Shown: piece by piece, positions 1 through 8,135 of the stretch | Position numbering within the stretch: position 1 is the first letter of the stretch | Layout: every line of letters starts with the position of its first letter | Notes under the pieces: model-generated | Seen by the model: only the letters and a program-made list of their open reading frames with translations | The model's database searches: none | What the model was told of the DNA's origin: nothing | Source: DASRHK01 sp035650495 | Lineage (GTDB): Bacteria > Pseudomonadota > Gammaproteobacteria > Nevskiales > Nevskiaceae | Direction: 5' to 3' | Length of the DNA: 27,169 nt | NCBI GenBank assembly: GCA_035650495.1 | Contig: DASRHK010000060.1 | Span: 1-27,169, forward strand | Position numbers and translations under genes: made by a program

Positions 1-527
1 TGCTCGTCGACCACGATGCGGCCGACGTTCGGGATGTCGATGCGCTTGTTGATCGCCATCGTCGTCGACTGCCCGTTGATGATCAGGCTGCCGAAGTTCG
101 AATGACCGCTCGCCGTCGTCGTGCCCGAGCCGATGTCGCACGTGGCTCGCGCATGCGCGCCGATGCCGGTGGCGCTGATGTTGAGACCCGGGATGTTCAG
201 GCTGTAGTTGTCCATCGTGGCATCGGCGGCGGCAGTGCCGTTCTTGCCGAGCGTGTGCACGTGGATGTTCTGCGCCTTGGCCTGAGCGGGCGCCGGATTC
301 GAGAACGCGGCGACGGTCTCATCGTGCGGCAGACCCTGGCAGCTCATCGCTGTGTCGGCGATCAGGACGTCCTGGTCCGATCCACCGACGGTGGTCTGGC
401 CGTCGACGCCGGTGGCGCGACCGCTGTAAAAGATATCCGCCGCGACCGCGCTCAGCGGGACCGTGAAAAAACTACCGGCCGCCAGCAGCGCGGCGACTCC
501 GTTCCTTGAAGTCCACAACGTACCCAT
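1..527 (-). CDS. Secreted protein, choice-of-anchor P-like (partial, C-terminus off the left edge)
   Basis: The frame is open from an ATG at 527 to the window edge, giving about 175 residues. An AAGGAG ribosome site lies at 535-540, 7 nt upstream. Residues 1-29 form a signal peptide (a hydrophobic run ending in SAVA, cleavage before ADIFYSG), so the product is exported. The mature part is rich in Gly, Thr, Ser and Asn. It has the order 'GxATGVDG', 'VNVPGL'-like (here LNIPGL), 'ATC', 'LIINGQ', 'IDIPNVGRIVVDE', which I recognise from choice-of-anchor P family surface proteins. The anchor itself would lie off the window. The function of this family is not established. Family assignment rests on pattern memory only; the export signal is clear. 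Confidence 0.7.
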   Translation of the reverse strand, partial: MGTLWTSRNGVAALLAAGSFFTVPLSAVAADIFYSGRATGVDGQTTVGGSDQDVLIADTAMSCQGLPHDETVAAFSNPAPAQAKAQNIHVHTLGKNGTAAADATMDNYSLNIPGLNISATGIGAHARATCDIGSGTTTASGHSNFGSLIINGQSTTMAINKRIDIPNVGRIVVDE

Positions 528-543
528 GACACATCTCCTTGCA

Positions 544-551
544 AAACGTTT
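544..551. promoter_or_regulatory. AAACGTTT palindrome in the 528-718 gap
   Basis: The 191-nt gap between the divergent secreted-protein and TRAP genes contains the palindrome AAACGTTT, 17 nt upstream of the secreted-protein ATG in a GCAAAACGTTTC context. The centre resembles LacI/PurR-family operators. No convincing -35/-10 pair was seen elsewhere in the gap. Confidence 0.3.
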
Positions 552-718
552 CTCTCCCGCTTCGCAAGTGCCCGACGTTTACCGATCGGCTTCCATGCCC
601 GACGAGGCGCCATCCATCGATTGCTTGTTTTTGTGACAGGGCCGTTCCGTAGGTGGTTCAGCAACGTCGTCAGTTGGCGACGTCAGCCGGCGTACAATCG
701 CGGCGGGAGATCGTCGCC

Positions 719-1222
719 TTGACCACTCTGCTGAAGCTCTCGGAGCGCATCGATGGCCTGACCGAGCACGTCGGCCGCGGCGTGCGTTGGCTGATCCTGG
801 TGATGGTGCTGATCAGCGCGGGCAATGCGCTGGTGCGCTATGCGTTCCACATCTCCTCGAACGCGTGGCTCGAGATCCAGTGGTATCTGTTCTCCGCGGT
901 CTTCCTGCTCTGCGCCGGTTATGCGCTCAAGCACAACCAGCACGTGCGCGTCGACGTCGTCGCGAGCCGCCTGTCGCCGCGCGCGCAGGCGTGGGTCGAG
1001 ATCTTCGGCACGCTCGTCTTCCTGCTGCCGATGGCGCTTCTGATCCTCGCGCTCTCGTGGCCGGTGTTCGTGACGTCGTGGCGAAGCGGAGAAGTCTCCG
1101 CCAACGCGAATGGACTGATCCTGTGGCCGGCGCGACTGCTGGTCCCGATGGGCTTCGCGCTCCTCGTGTTGCAGGCAATCTCCGAGCTCCTGAAGCGGAT
1201 CGCATTCTTGCGCCGCGAATGA
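719..1222 (+). CDS. TRAP transporter small permease subunit (DctQ family)
   Basis: This encodes the four-helix small membrane subunit of a tripartite ATP-independent periplasmic (TRAP) transporter, which works with the large permease in the inner membrane. The 167-residue product has four hydrophobic segments (about 20-45, 55-75, 95-120 and 132-155). It carries the conserved DctQ features NALVRYAF and 'W.EIQWYLFSAVFLLCAGYALKHNQHVRVDV'-type spacing after the second helix. I chose the TTG at 719 because GGGAGA lies at 705-710 with an 8-nt gap and the protein then begins at the usual DctQ position. A GTG at 653 would add 22 residues without family resemblance. The stop overlaps the next start (ATGA), indicating translational coupling. 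Sequence style fits the FcbT2/mannitol-chloroaromatic branch. Confidence 0.88.
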   Translation: MTTLLKLSERIDGLTEHVGRGVRWLILVMVLISAGNALVRYAFHISSNAWLEIQWYLFSAVFLLCAGYALKHNQHVRVDVVASRLSPRAQAWVEIFGTLVFLLPMALLILALSWPVFVTSWRSGEVSANANGLILWPARLLVPMGFALLVLQAISELLKRIAFLRRE

Positions 1223-2691
1223 CGACATTCCTGATCGCCAACCTCGCGCCGCTGATGTTCGCGGCGATGATCGTGTTCCTCCTTCTCGGCTATCCGGTCG
1301 CGTTCGCGCTCGCGGCGAACGGCATCGCCTTCGGCCTGATCGGCATCGAGCTCGGGCTGCTCGACGCGTCGCTGTTGCAGGCGCTGCCGCAGCGCATCTG
1401 GGCGGTGATGAGCAACGACACGCTGCTCGCCGTGCCGTTCTTCACGCTGATGGGGTTGATCCTCGAGCGCAGCGGCATGGCGGAGGATCTGCTCGACACC
1501 ATCGGCCGGCTGTTCGGGCCGATCCGCGGCGGGCTGGCCTACGCGGTCGTGTTCGTCGGCACGCTGCTCGCCGCGACCACCGGCGTCGTCGCCGCGTCCG
1601 TGATCTCGATGGGCCTCATCGCGCTGCCGATCATGCTGCGCTACGGCTACGACCGCCGCTTCGCGTCCGGCGTCATCGCAGCGTCGGGCACGCTCGCGCA
1701 GATCATCCCGCCCTCGCTCGTGCTGATCGTGCTCGCCGATCAGCTCGGCCGCTCGGTCGGCGACATGTACGCCGGCGCGCTGATCCCGGGGCTCGCGCTG
1801 TCGGCGATGTATCTCCTCTACTGCGTGATTGTCGCGATCGTGCGCCCGCAGCGGGCGCCGGCGCTGCCAGCGGAAGCGGGCCCGAAAGAATCGCGCGCGC
1901 AGCTGCTGCGCCGCGTGGTCTTCGTATTGCTGCCGCCACTCGCGCTGATCTTCCTCGTGCTCGGCACCATCTTCCTCGGCATCGCGACGCCGACCGAAGG
2001 CGGCGCGATGGGCGCAGCCGGCGCGCTGCTGCTCGCGATCCTGCGCCGTCGATTGACGTTGCCGCTGCTTTCCCAGGCGCTCGACTCGACCGCGCGCATC
2101 TCCGCGTTCGTGCTGTTCATCCTGATCGGCGCGCGCGTGTTCAGCCTCACCTTCTACGGCATCAACGGCCATCTCTGGATCGAGCATCTGCTGCTCGGGC
2201 TGCCGGGCGGATCGCTCGGCTTCCTGGTCATCGTCAACCTGCTCGTGTTCGTGCTCGCCTTCTTCCTCGACTTCTTCGAGCTCGCGTTCATCGTCGTGCC
2301 GCTGCTCGCGCCGGTCGCGGCGAAGCTCGGGATCGATCTGATCTGGTTCGGCGTGCTGCTCGCGGTCAACATGCAGACCTCCTTCATGCATCCGCCGTTC
2401 GGCTTCGCGCTGTTCTATCTGCGCAGCGTCGCGCCGGCAGCCGATTACGTCGACAAGGTCACGCGCGCGCCGATCGCCAGGGTCACCACCGGCCAGATCT
2501 ACTGGGGCGCGGCGCCGTTCGTGCTGATCCAGCTGATCATGGTGTCGCTGGTCATCGCCTTCCCCGATCTCGTCGGCTGGGGCCTCGACAAGGGCACCGG
2601 CGTCGATCCGGCGGCGATCCAGATTCCGGTCCCGGAAGATCAGGACGATCAGCTGTACTGGCCGCCGGGCACCGAAGTTCCAGGAGATTGA
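1219..2691 (+). CDS. TRAP transporter large permease subunit (DctM family)
   Basis: This is the 490-residue large membrane subunit that carries substrate translocation in TRAP transporters, driven by an ion gradient. It has at least twelve hydrophobic segments and typical DctM stretches: YPVAFALAANG near residue 25, 'VPFFTLMGLILERSGMAEDLL' style spacing near 70, 'PPSLVLIV' in the first half, and 'MQTSFMHPPFGFALFYLRS' style spacing near 390-410. It is longer than the common form of about 430 residues. The additions are an inner loop near 205-225 and a hydrophilic tail of about 35 residues rich in Asp, Pro and Gln, as is usual in the FcbT3 branch. It starts inside the stop of the small permease (ATGA) and is followed 2 nt later by the binding protein. 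Confidence 0.92.
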   Translation: MTTFLIANLAPLMFAAMIVFLLLGYPVAFALAANGIAFGLIGIELGLLDASLLQALPQRIWAVMSNDTLLAVPFFTLMGLILERSGMAEDLLDTIGRLFGPIRGGLAYAVVFVGTLLAATTGVVAASVISMGLIALPIMLRYGYDRRFASGVIAASGTLAQIIPPSLVLIVLADQLGRSVGDMYAGALIPGLALSAMYLLYCVIVAIVRPQRAPALPAEAGPKESRAQLLRRVVFVLLPPLALIFLVLGTIFLGIATPTEGGAMGAAGALLLAILRRRLTLPLLSQALDSTARISAFVLFILIGARVFSLTFYGINGHLWIEHLLLGLPGGSLGFLVIVNLLVFVLAFFLDFFELAFIVVPLLAPVAAKLGIDLIWFGVLLAVNMQTSFMHPPFGFALFYLRSVAPAADYVDKVTRAPIARVTTGQIYWGAAPFVLIQLIMVSLVIAFPDLVGWGLDKGTGVDPAAIQIPVPEDQDDQLYWPPGTEVPGD

Positions 2692-2693
2692 AG

Positions 2694-3788
2694 ATGCGCG
2701 CGTCGATCCTCTTGCTGTGCGCCGCGCTGTTCTCGCCGATCGCGAGCGCGGCCGACCTGCCCGAAGTGAAATGGCGCTTGCAGTCGTCGTTCCCCAAGAG
2801 CCTCGACACGATCCACGGCGCGGCCGAGGAGATCGCCCGCAATGTCAGCGACGCGACCGGCGGCAAGTTCCAGATCGCGGTGTTCGCCGCGGGCGAGATC
2901 GTGCCGCCGCTGCAGGTGCTCGACGCCGTGCAGAACGGCACGGTGCAGTGCGGCCACACCGGCTCGTACTATTACTACGGCAAGGATCCGACGTTCGCGC
3001 TCGCGACCGCGATCCCCTTCGGCTTGAACGCGCGTCAGCAGCAAGCGTGGATGTACGACGGCGGCGGGCTCGAGCTGATCCGCGAGCTCTATGCGCAATA
3101 CAACATCATCAATTTCCCGTCGGGGAACACCGGCGCGCAGATGGGCGGCTGGTTCCGTCGTGAGATCCATTCGATCGACGACATGAAGGGCTTGAAGATG
3201 CGCATCGCCGGATTGGGCGGCGTGGTGATGGCGCGCCTCGGCGCCGTGCCGCAGCAGATCGGCGGGCCCGACATCTATCCCTCGCTCGAGAAAGGCACCA
3301 TCGACGCGGCCGAATGGGTCGGCCCTTACGACGACGAGAAGCTCGGCTTCTACAAGATCGCGCCGCATTACTACTACCCCGGTTGGTGGGAAGGCGGGCC
3401 GGCGCTCGATCTCATCGTCAATCTCGACGCCTGGAAAGCGCTGCCGAAGCAATACCAATCGGTGCTGGAGACCGCGGCGGCCGCGGCGAACCTGCACATG
3501 CTCGCGAAATATGACGCGGTGAACACGCAGGCGATGAAGCGGCTGATCGCGCAGGGCGTGAAGCTGCATGAGTTCCCGCCCGACGTGATGCGCGCGGCCT
3601 ACATCGAAGCGACCAGGCTCTACGACGAGATCTCCGAGAAGAATCCGCGCTTCAAGAAGACCTACGAGTCGATGCGCACTTTCCGCAACGACATCGTGCC
3701 CTGGCATTCCCTCGCCGACGGCCGCTTCGACGCGTTCATGCAGGCGACGATGCGCGCGGCCCAGCGCAAAGCCAAGAGCGAGAAGTGA
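2694..3788 (+). CDS. TRAP transporter periplasmic substrate-binding protein (TakP/FcbT1-like DctP)
   Basis: This is the periplasmic receptor that captures the organic-acid substrate for the two preceding permeases. The 364-residue product starts with a signal peptide (MRAS...ASA, cleavage before ADLPEV). The core has GLKMRI near residue 165, containing the Arg that contacts the substrate carboxylate in this family. EWVGPYDD near 207 and YYYPGWWE near 225 correspond to the ligand/cation-binding region of TakP, the 2-oxo acid binding protein. I chose ATG 2694 because AGGAG at 2682-2686 is 7 nt upstream; a TTG at 2688 is too close to that site. The likely ligand is a 2-oxo acid or other monocarboxylate, but the exact substrate cannot be read from sequence. 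Confidence 0.9.
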   Translation: MRASILLLCAALFSPIASAADLPEVKWRLQSSFPKSLDTIHGAAEEIARNVSDATGGKFQIAVFAAGEIVPPLQVLDAVQNGTVQCGHTGSYYYYGKDPTFALATAIPFGLNARQQQAWMYDGGGLELIRELYAQYNIINFPSGNTGAQMGGWFRREIHSIDDMKGLKMRIAGLGGVVMARLGAVPQQIGGPDIYPSLEKGTIDAAEWVGPYDDEKLGFYKIAPHYYYPGWWEGGPALDLIVNLDAWKALPKQYQSVLETAAAAANLHMLAKYDAVNTQAMKRLIAQGVKLHEFPPDVMRAAYIEATRLYDEISEKNPRFKKTYESMRTFRNDIVPWHSLADGRFDAFMQATMRAAQRKAKSEK

Positions 3789-4303
3789 AGGTCGCGTTCG
3801 AGTTCACCGCCGGCGACCTCGCCGAAGTCGCGAGCCGCGCGAGCAATCGCTCGCCGCTCGTGCAGCAATGGCGCATGCGCGGCTACGGCATGGTCGGCAC
3901 GCTCGTCGGCCTGCTCGCCTTCCTCGCGATTCCCGGCGAATTCGTCTATCGCTGCGTCGCGGGCGCGCTGATCGCGGCGCCGTTCTTCGTCGCGATGAGC
4001 CTGCAGCCGCAGCAGCGGCCGCAGCGGCTCGTGAAGTATTTCCGCGAGCGCCTCGGCGGCGACGGGCCGTTCCGCTGCGAAGTCGAGATCAGCGACGCCG
4101 GCGTCGTCGCACGACAGCTCGGCGCCGAGTCGCGTCACAGCTGGGCGCAGGTCGTGACGATCGCGGAGATCCCCGGCGGCATCGAGTTCGTCTACCGTCC
4201 GCTCGGCTCGCTCGTGGTCCGCGATCGCGCGTTCGCGACGCCGCAACAGCGCGCGGAATTCCTGAAGCTGGCGCGCACCTATTTGGCGGGCGGCAAGACG
4301 TAG
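3785..4303 (+). CDS. YcxB-like membrane protein
   Basis: This is a 172-residue protein with two adjacent hydrophobic segments (about 34-50 and 56-74), followed by a soluble region of about 95 residues. That region reads as a YcxB-like C-terminal domain: 'FRCEVEISDAGVVARQ', then a Ser-His-Ser-Trp that starts the conserved strand, then 'VYRPLGSLVVRDRAF' and 'FLKLARTYL'. The function of this family is unknown. The GTG start overlaps the stop of the binding protein (GTGA), so it is cotranslated with the TRAP transporter. The 3' end runs 25 nt into the 3' end of the thioesterase on the other strand. The family call is by pattern recognition. Confidence 0.75.
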   Translation: MKVAFEFTAGDLAEVASRASNRSPLVQQWRMRGYGMVGTLVGLLAFLAIPGEFVYRCVAGALIAAPFFVAMSLQPQQRPQRLVKYFRERLGGDGPFRCEVEISDAGVVARQLGAESRHSWAQVVTIAEIPGGIEFVYRPLGSLVVRDRAFATPQQRAEFLKLARTYLAGGKT

Positions 4304-4704
4304 CTGCCCGAGACGTGCGCGATGGCTTTCTCCGGCTCGGTGCTGCCGTAGAGCGTTGCATCCATCACGACGAGGCGACGTCCGAGCTTGAGCAGGCGCG
4401 CTTCGGCGATCACGTCGCCGGGCTTGCCGCGATTGAGAAAATGCATCGTGAGATCGCTCGTCACCGCAAGCAGCTCCGGCCCGACGTGCGACAGCACGAG
4501 CGCATACATCGCGCAGTCGGCTGCAGTGAACTGCGCCGGACCCGAGATCGCGGGCCCCGGCCGCAGCATCCAGCTCTGCCACGGCAAGCGGATGCGTGCA
4601 TAGCCTTCGCGCACTTCTTCGACGACGAACATGCTGTCTTGCATGTGCGGCAGTCCGTCGCGAACGAGCCGCTCGATTTCTTTCGCGGTGAGCTTCAGCT
4701 CCAT
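4279..4704 (-). CDS. PaaI/hotdog-fold thioesterase-like protein
   Basis: This 141-residue protein has the single-domain hotdog layout. An N-terminal helix is followed by 'RIRLPWQSWMLRPGPAISG', the central helix 'AADCAMYALVLSHVG', then beta strands 'TSDLTMHFLNRGKPGDVIAEARLLKLGRRL' and 'HVSGSYVLP'. Such proteins usually hydrolyse acyl-CoA or aryl-CoA thioesters in the cytoplasm. The Asp in the central helix is the probable catalytic or structural acid. The ATG at 4704 lies inside the end of the TauE/SafE gene (10-nt overlap), so the two are coupled. Substrate unknown. Confidence 0.82.
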   Translation of the reverse strand: MELKLTAKEIERLVRDGLPHMQDSMFVVEEVREGYARIRLPWQSWMLRPGPAISGPAQFTAADCAMYALVLSHVGPELLAVTSDLTMHFLNRGKPGDVIAEARLLKLGRRLVVMDATLYGSTEPEKAIAHVSGSYVLPPAK

Positions 4705-5444
4705 TGGATCCACTCCAGCCCGACGGCGGCGTCCCAGATCAATTTCAGGGAGAGCACGACGAGAATGACCTTGAACAATTTGCGGAACGCAGCTTCGCTC
4801 ACGTGCTGGTTGAGCCCCTTGCCCGCAGCGGTGCCGAGGATCACCGCGATCACCAGCGGGAGCAGCAGATCGAGCCGCGACACGACGGTGAATCCGACGA
4901 CGCCGTAGGCGATCACGCGCAGCAGATGCCCGAGCGTCTGCGTCAGCGCGAGCGTGCCGATCACGGTTTCCTTCTTCCATTCCGGCCGCAGGAACAGCCG
5001 CCCGACGAAGAGGCCGGTCGCGCCGACGAACATGCCGGGCGCGCCGTTCAGCAATCCGGCGACGAGGAACGACACGCGTGGCGGCCACAACGCGCCGTCG
5101 TCGCGCGTCGGTCGCAGCGACCACAGGATCAGCGCGGCGAGCGCGAGGCGAACCCAATCGACGTTCGCGCGCTCGACGAGCGGCATGACCAGGAACGTCG
5201 CCGGCACGCACGCAAGCAGGAACCATCCCGCCGCATGCCATTCGACGTGCTTCACGTACGCGACGGTGCGCGATGCATTCGAGACGACTTGCACCGCGGC
5301 AAACAGCGGCACCGCGACCGTCGGCTCGAGCTTCAGCGCGTAGAGCACGCCGATGAGAATGGTGCCGCCGCCGAGGCCGGCGACGCCGGAGAGCGTCGCC
5401 GTCGCGAAGCCCGCGAGCGCGATCGCGGCGGTGAGCCAGGTCAG
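4695..5444 (-). CDS. TauE/SafE family sulfite exporter-like permease (CTG start)
   Basis: This is a polytopic inner-membrane protein of about 249 residues. It has the family hallmark near the N-terminus (SGVAGLGGGTILIG) and the repeated counterpart in the second half (NGAPGMFVGATGLFVG). TauE/SafE proteins export sulfite, sulfoacetate or related organic anions; the substrate here is unknown. No ATG, GTG or TTG lies between the upstream gene and the first helix in this frame. The only plausible initiator is the CTG at 5444, whose TGA shadow is the stop of the mgtE-like gene (CTGA overlap), with GGTGA 7 nt upstream. The gene would be read by coupled re-initiation. The alternative is a frame error near 5444. 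Confidence 0.85.
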   Translation of the reverse strand: MTWLTAAIALAGFATATLSGVAGLGGGTILIGVLYALKLEPTVAVPLFAAVQVVSNASRTVAYVKHVEWHAAGWFLLACVPATFLVMPLVERANVDWVRLALAALILWSLRPTRDDGALWPPRVSFLVAGLLNGAPGMFVGATGLFVGRLFLRPEWKKETVIGTLALTQTLGHLLRVIAYGVVGFTVVSRLDLLLPLVIAVILGTAAGKGLNQHVSEAAFRKLFKVILVVLSLKLIWDAAVGLEWIQWS

Positions 5445-6619
5445 GTGATCGTCACCAGCGACGTTGCGAGCACCAGCATCAGGCCCATGCCGGCGATGTC
5501 GGTGCAGGTGGTGAGGAAGATCGCCGACGCGGTGACCGGATCGGCGCCGAAGCGCTTCAAGGTCAGCGGAATGAACACGCCGGCGAAGCTCGCGACGAAG
5601 CAGCCGCCGATCATCGCGAGCCACACGGTGAGCGCGAGCATCTCCGGATGCGCCGTGCCCATGTGATGCGCGTACCACCACATCGCGAGTCCCGCGGGAA
5701 TGCCGGTGAACAAGCCGTTGAACAGGCCGAGCCGCATTTCCTTGAAGAACAGTTTGCGCACCGGGAAGGTGTCGAGCTCGCCGAGCGTCATGCCGCGCAG
5801 CGTGATGGCGAGCGTCTGGCAGCCGGTGTTGCCGGACTGGCCCGCGAGCACCGGCAGGAACGCCGCGAGCGCGACGATCTTCTCGATGGTGCCGGAGAAC
5901 ATGCCGACGACGAACACGTCGAGGAACGCGGTGAGCAGGTTCACCTGCAGCCACGGATGCCGCATCTTGAACGCGGGCAGCATCGGCGTCTCGATGCGCT
6001 CCTCGCCGGACACGCCGACCATCTTTCCGGATTGGGCGCTGATCTCGAACGCCTGCGCCTCCATCAAGCGCCATCCGCGGACGAGGCCGACGAGCCGTCC
6101 GTCCGCGTCGCACACCGGATAGACCGGATACTGCCGGCGCGCTGCCGCTTTCACCGCGTCGAGCACTTCCATCCCAGCGGCGAAGCGGTACGGATTGGTG
6201 ATCATCAGCTCTTCGAGCTTCTGCTCGGGCTCGGCGAGCAGCAGCTCGCGCAGCACGACGAGCCCGCGCAGCTTCATGTCGTAATCGGCGACGTACAGGT
6301 AGGTGATCTCCGCGGAATCCTCGGCGGTGCGGATGAACTCGATCGCGCGCGTCACTGTCGTGTGCGGCGGCAGCACGCCGCGCGGTGCTTCCATCAACTC
6401 GTCGATCGTGTTCGGCGCCGAATCCTCCGCCGCCGCGAAACGCGCGGGACGCAGCGAGTCGGGAAGATGCGCCGCGACGCGCGTCGCGAATTGCTGCGGC
6501 AGGTGCCTCAAGGCCTGATCGATGCGCTCCGGCGGCTCGCGCTCGAGCTGCTCGGCGGCATCGGCGGGAACTCTCGCGCGCAACTCGCGCAACAGGCGGT
6601 TCAATTCCTGATTCGTCAT
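5441..6619 (-). CDS. mgtE: MgtE-like magnesium transporter with shortened N-domain
   Basis: This is a Mg2+ channel/transporter of the inner membrane, 392 residues long. Residues 1-60 are a reduced helical N-domain, where typical MgtE has about 130 residues. About 72-195 form a CBS pair ('YLYVADYDMKLRGLVVLREL', 'YPVYPVCDADGRLVGLV' style). About 222-392 are five membrane helices. GNTGCQTLAITLRG at 263-276 matches the family's pore helix signature. TDIAG at 373-377 carries the Asp (374) equivalent to the pore-lining Asp of Thermus MgtE. I chose ATG 6619 because AGGGAG lies 8 nt upstream; the GTG at 6628 directly abuts that site. It is the first gene of an overlapping three-gene unit with the TauE/SafE and thioesterase genes. 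Confidence 0.9.
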   Translation of the reverse strand: MTNQELNRLLRELRARVPADAAEQLEREPPERIDQALRHLPQQFATRVAAHLPDSLRPARFAAAEDSAPNTIDELMEAPRGVLPPHTTVTRAIEFIRTAEDSAEITYLYVADYDMKLRGLVVLRELLLAEPEQKLEELMITNPYRFAAGMEVLDAVKAAARRQYPVYPVCDADGRLVGLVRGWRLMEAQAFEISAQSGKMVGVSGEERIETPMLPAFKMRHPWLQVNLLTAFLDVFVVGMFSGTIEKIVALAAFLPVLAGQSGNTGCQTLAITLRGMTLGELDTFPVRKLFFKEMRLGLFNGLFTGIPAGLAMWWYAHHMGTAHPEMLALTVWLAMIGGCFVASFAGVFIPLTLKRFGADPVTASAIFLTTCTDIAGMGLMLVLATSLVTIT

Positions 6620-6688
6620 CGCTTGCACTCCCTGCGGACGATCGCATTATGCCGTTAAGATGCGCGGACTTTTGTGGAGTCCTTCACA

Positions 6689-7288
6689 GTGAAGCTCTAC
6701 GGCATGACCGGATCGGGCAACTGCTGGAAGCCGGCTGCGCTGATGCGCCAGCTGCAGGTCCCGTTCGACTGGATCGAAGTCGACCTGCTCAAGGGCCAGT
6801 CGCGCAGCCCCGAGTTCCTGGCGAAGAACGCCAACGGCAAGGTGCCGCTGCTCGAGGTCGCGCCGGGTCAGCTCCTCGCCGAATCCAATGCGATGCTGTG
6901 CTATCTCGCCGACGGCACGCCGTACCTGCCGGCGGATCGCTGGCAGCGCGCCAAGGTCTTCGAGTGGCTGTTCTTCGAGCAGTACTCCCACGAGCCGTAC
7001 ATCGCGACCGTGCGCTGGTGGGTGCATTACCTGCACAAGCAGGACGAATGGCGCGACAAGATCGCCGAGGCGATGAAGAAGGGCTACGCCGCGCTCGACG
7101 TGATGGAGGCGCAATTGCAGCGCACGTCGTTCATCGCCGGCAACGCGTACACGATCGCCGACATCGCGCTGTACGCGTACACGCACGCGGCACCGCAGGG
7201 CGGTTACGACCTCAAGCGTTATCCGGCGATCGGGGCGTGGCTCGATCGCGTCTCCGCTCAGCCGCGCTTCGAGCCGATGGTGAGATGA
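6689..7288 (+). CDS. Glutathione S-transferase family protein
   Basis: This 199-residue cytosolic protein has the two GST domains. The N-terminal thioredoxin-like domain (1-78) has GSGNCWKP at the active-site turn, NGKVPLLE with the cis-Pro, and the ESNAML motif that binds the gamma-glutamyl part of glutathione. The helical C-terminal domain (90-199) has FIAGNAYTIADIALYAYTH, the N-capping box. I chose the GTG at 6689 because TGGAG at 6675-6679 is 9 nt upstream and the product then begins MKLYGMTG like relatives. The GTG at 6674 overlaps that ribosome site. The next gene starts 1 nt after the stop. Likely a detoxification or isomerisation role; substrate unknown. Confidence 0.9.
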   Translation: MKLYGMTGSGNCWKPAALMRQLQVPFDWIEVDLLKGQSRSPEFLAKNANGKVPLLEVAPGQLLAESNAMLCYLADGTPYLPADRWQRAKVFEWLFFEQYSHEPYIATVRWWVHYLHKQDEWRDKIAEAMKKGYAALDVMEAQLQRTSFIAGNAYTIADIALYAYTHAAPQGGYDLKRYPAIGAWLDRVSAQPRFEPMVR

Positions 7289-7289
7289 G

Positions 7290-8135
7290 ATGACCGACAC
7301 CGCACGCGAGGCCCTCGGCGCATTGCCGCCGCACAAGGAGATCGAGATCGGCGGCGTCAAGATCGCCTACAACGACGAAGGCGGCGGACCGGTTGTGATC
7401 TGCCTGCACGCAATCGGCCATGGCGCGAGCGACTACGCGCGCGTGATCCAGGTCCTGAAGAATCGCTATCGCGTCATCGCGCTCGACTGGCCGGGACAAG
7501 GCCGCTCGGGGCCCGACGATCAGGCCGCGAGTCCGTGGCGCTACGCGGAGCTGCTCGAGAAATTCATCGAGGCGCTGCAGCTCGATCGCGTGGTGATCAT
7601 CGGCAACTCGATCGGCGGCGCGGCCGCCGTGCGCTACACGGCGGCGAACCTGCAGCACGTGCGCGGCATCCTGCTGTGCAACCCCGGCGGTCTCGACAAG
7701 GGCGGTCGCGCGGCGGTGATGTTCTGCCGGATCATGGCGCGCTTCTTCGGCGCCGGCGTGCGCGGATCGAAGTGGTTCGCGGGCGCGTTCAACGCCTACT
7801 ACCGACAGGTCCTACCGTCGCCGGAAGCCGCCGCGCAGCGCGCGAAGATCGTGCTCGCCGGCTACGAGACCGCGCCGATCCTCGAGCAGGCCTGGATCAG
7901 CTTCGCCGATCCGCAAGCCGACGTGCGGGCGCTGATCCCGCAGATCCGCTGCCCGGTGCAGTTCTGCTGGGCGATGCGCGACAAGTTCGTGCCGTTCTCG
8001 CGCTCGCGCGCCGCGGTGCTCAAGTTCACCAACGCGCGCGTCGAGAAGTTCCCGATCGCCGGCCACGCCGCGTTCCTCGAGGACTTCGCGCACTTCCAGC
8101 ACGTGCTGGAGCGGTTCCTCGACGGCTTGAGATAG
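7290..8135 (+). CDS. Alpha/beta hydrolase
   Basis: This 281-residue alpha/beta hydrolase has the catalytic triad in order. The nucleophile Ser is in GNSIGG (about residue 111), the Asp in WAMRDKFVP (about 232), and the His in AGHAAFLED (about 260). The oxyanion-hole region is CLHAIGHGASDY near 35-45; the usual HGxP/HGxG is altered to HAIG. The sequence resembles meta-cleavage-product and epoxide hydrolase-like members, but the reaction cannot be fixed. It follows the GST gene with a 1-nt gap, so the two form an operon and may act on the same compound. Confidence 0.88.
   Translation: MTDTAREALGALPPHKEIEIGGVKIAYNDEGGGPVVICLHAIGHGASDYARVIQVLKNRYRVIALDWPGQGRSGPDDQAASPWRYAELLEKFIEALQLDRVVIIGNSIGGAAAVRYTAANLQHVRGILLCNPGGLDKGGRAAVMFCRIMARFFGAGVRGSKWFAGAFNAYYRQVLPSPEAAAQRAKIVLAGYETAPILEQAWISFADPQADVRALIPQIRCPVQFCWAMRDKFVPFSRSRAAVLKFTNARVEKFPIAGHAAFLEDFAHFQHVLERFLDGLR

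Noticed and set aside
102..509. A plus-strand frame of 135 codons at the left end.
   Set aside because: It is antisense to the secreted protein, which has a ribosome site, signal peptide and recognisable motifs.
919..2391. A 490-codon minus-strand frame opposite the TRAP permease.
   Set aside because: The product is almost entirely Arg, Glu, Asp, His and Gln, the mirror of hydrophobic codons on the other strand.
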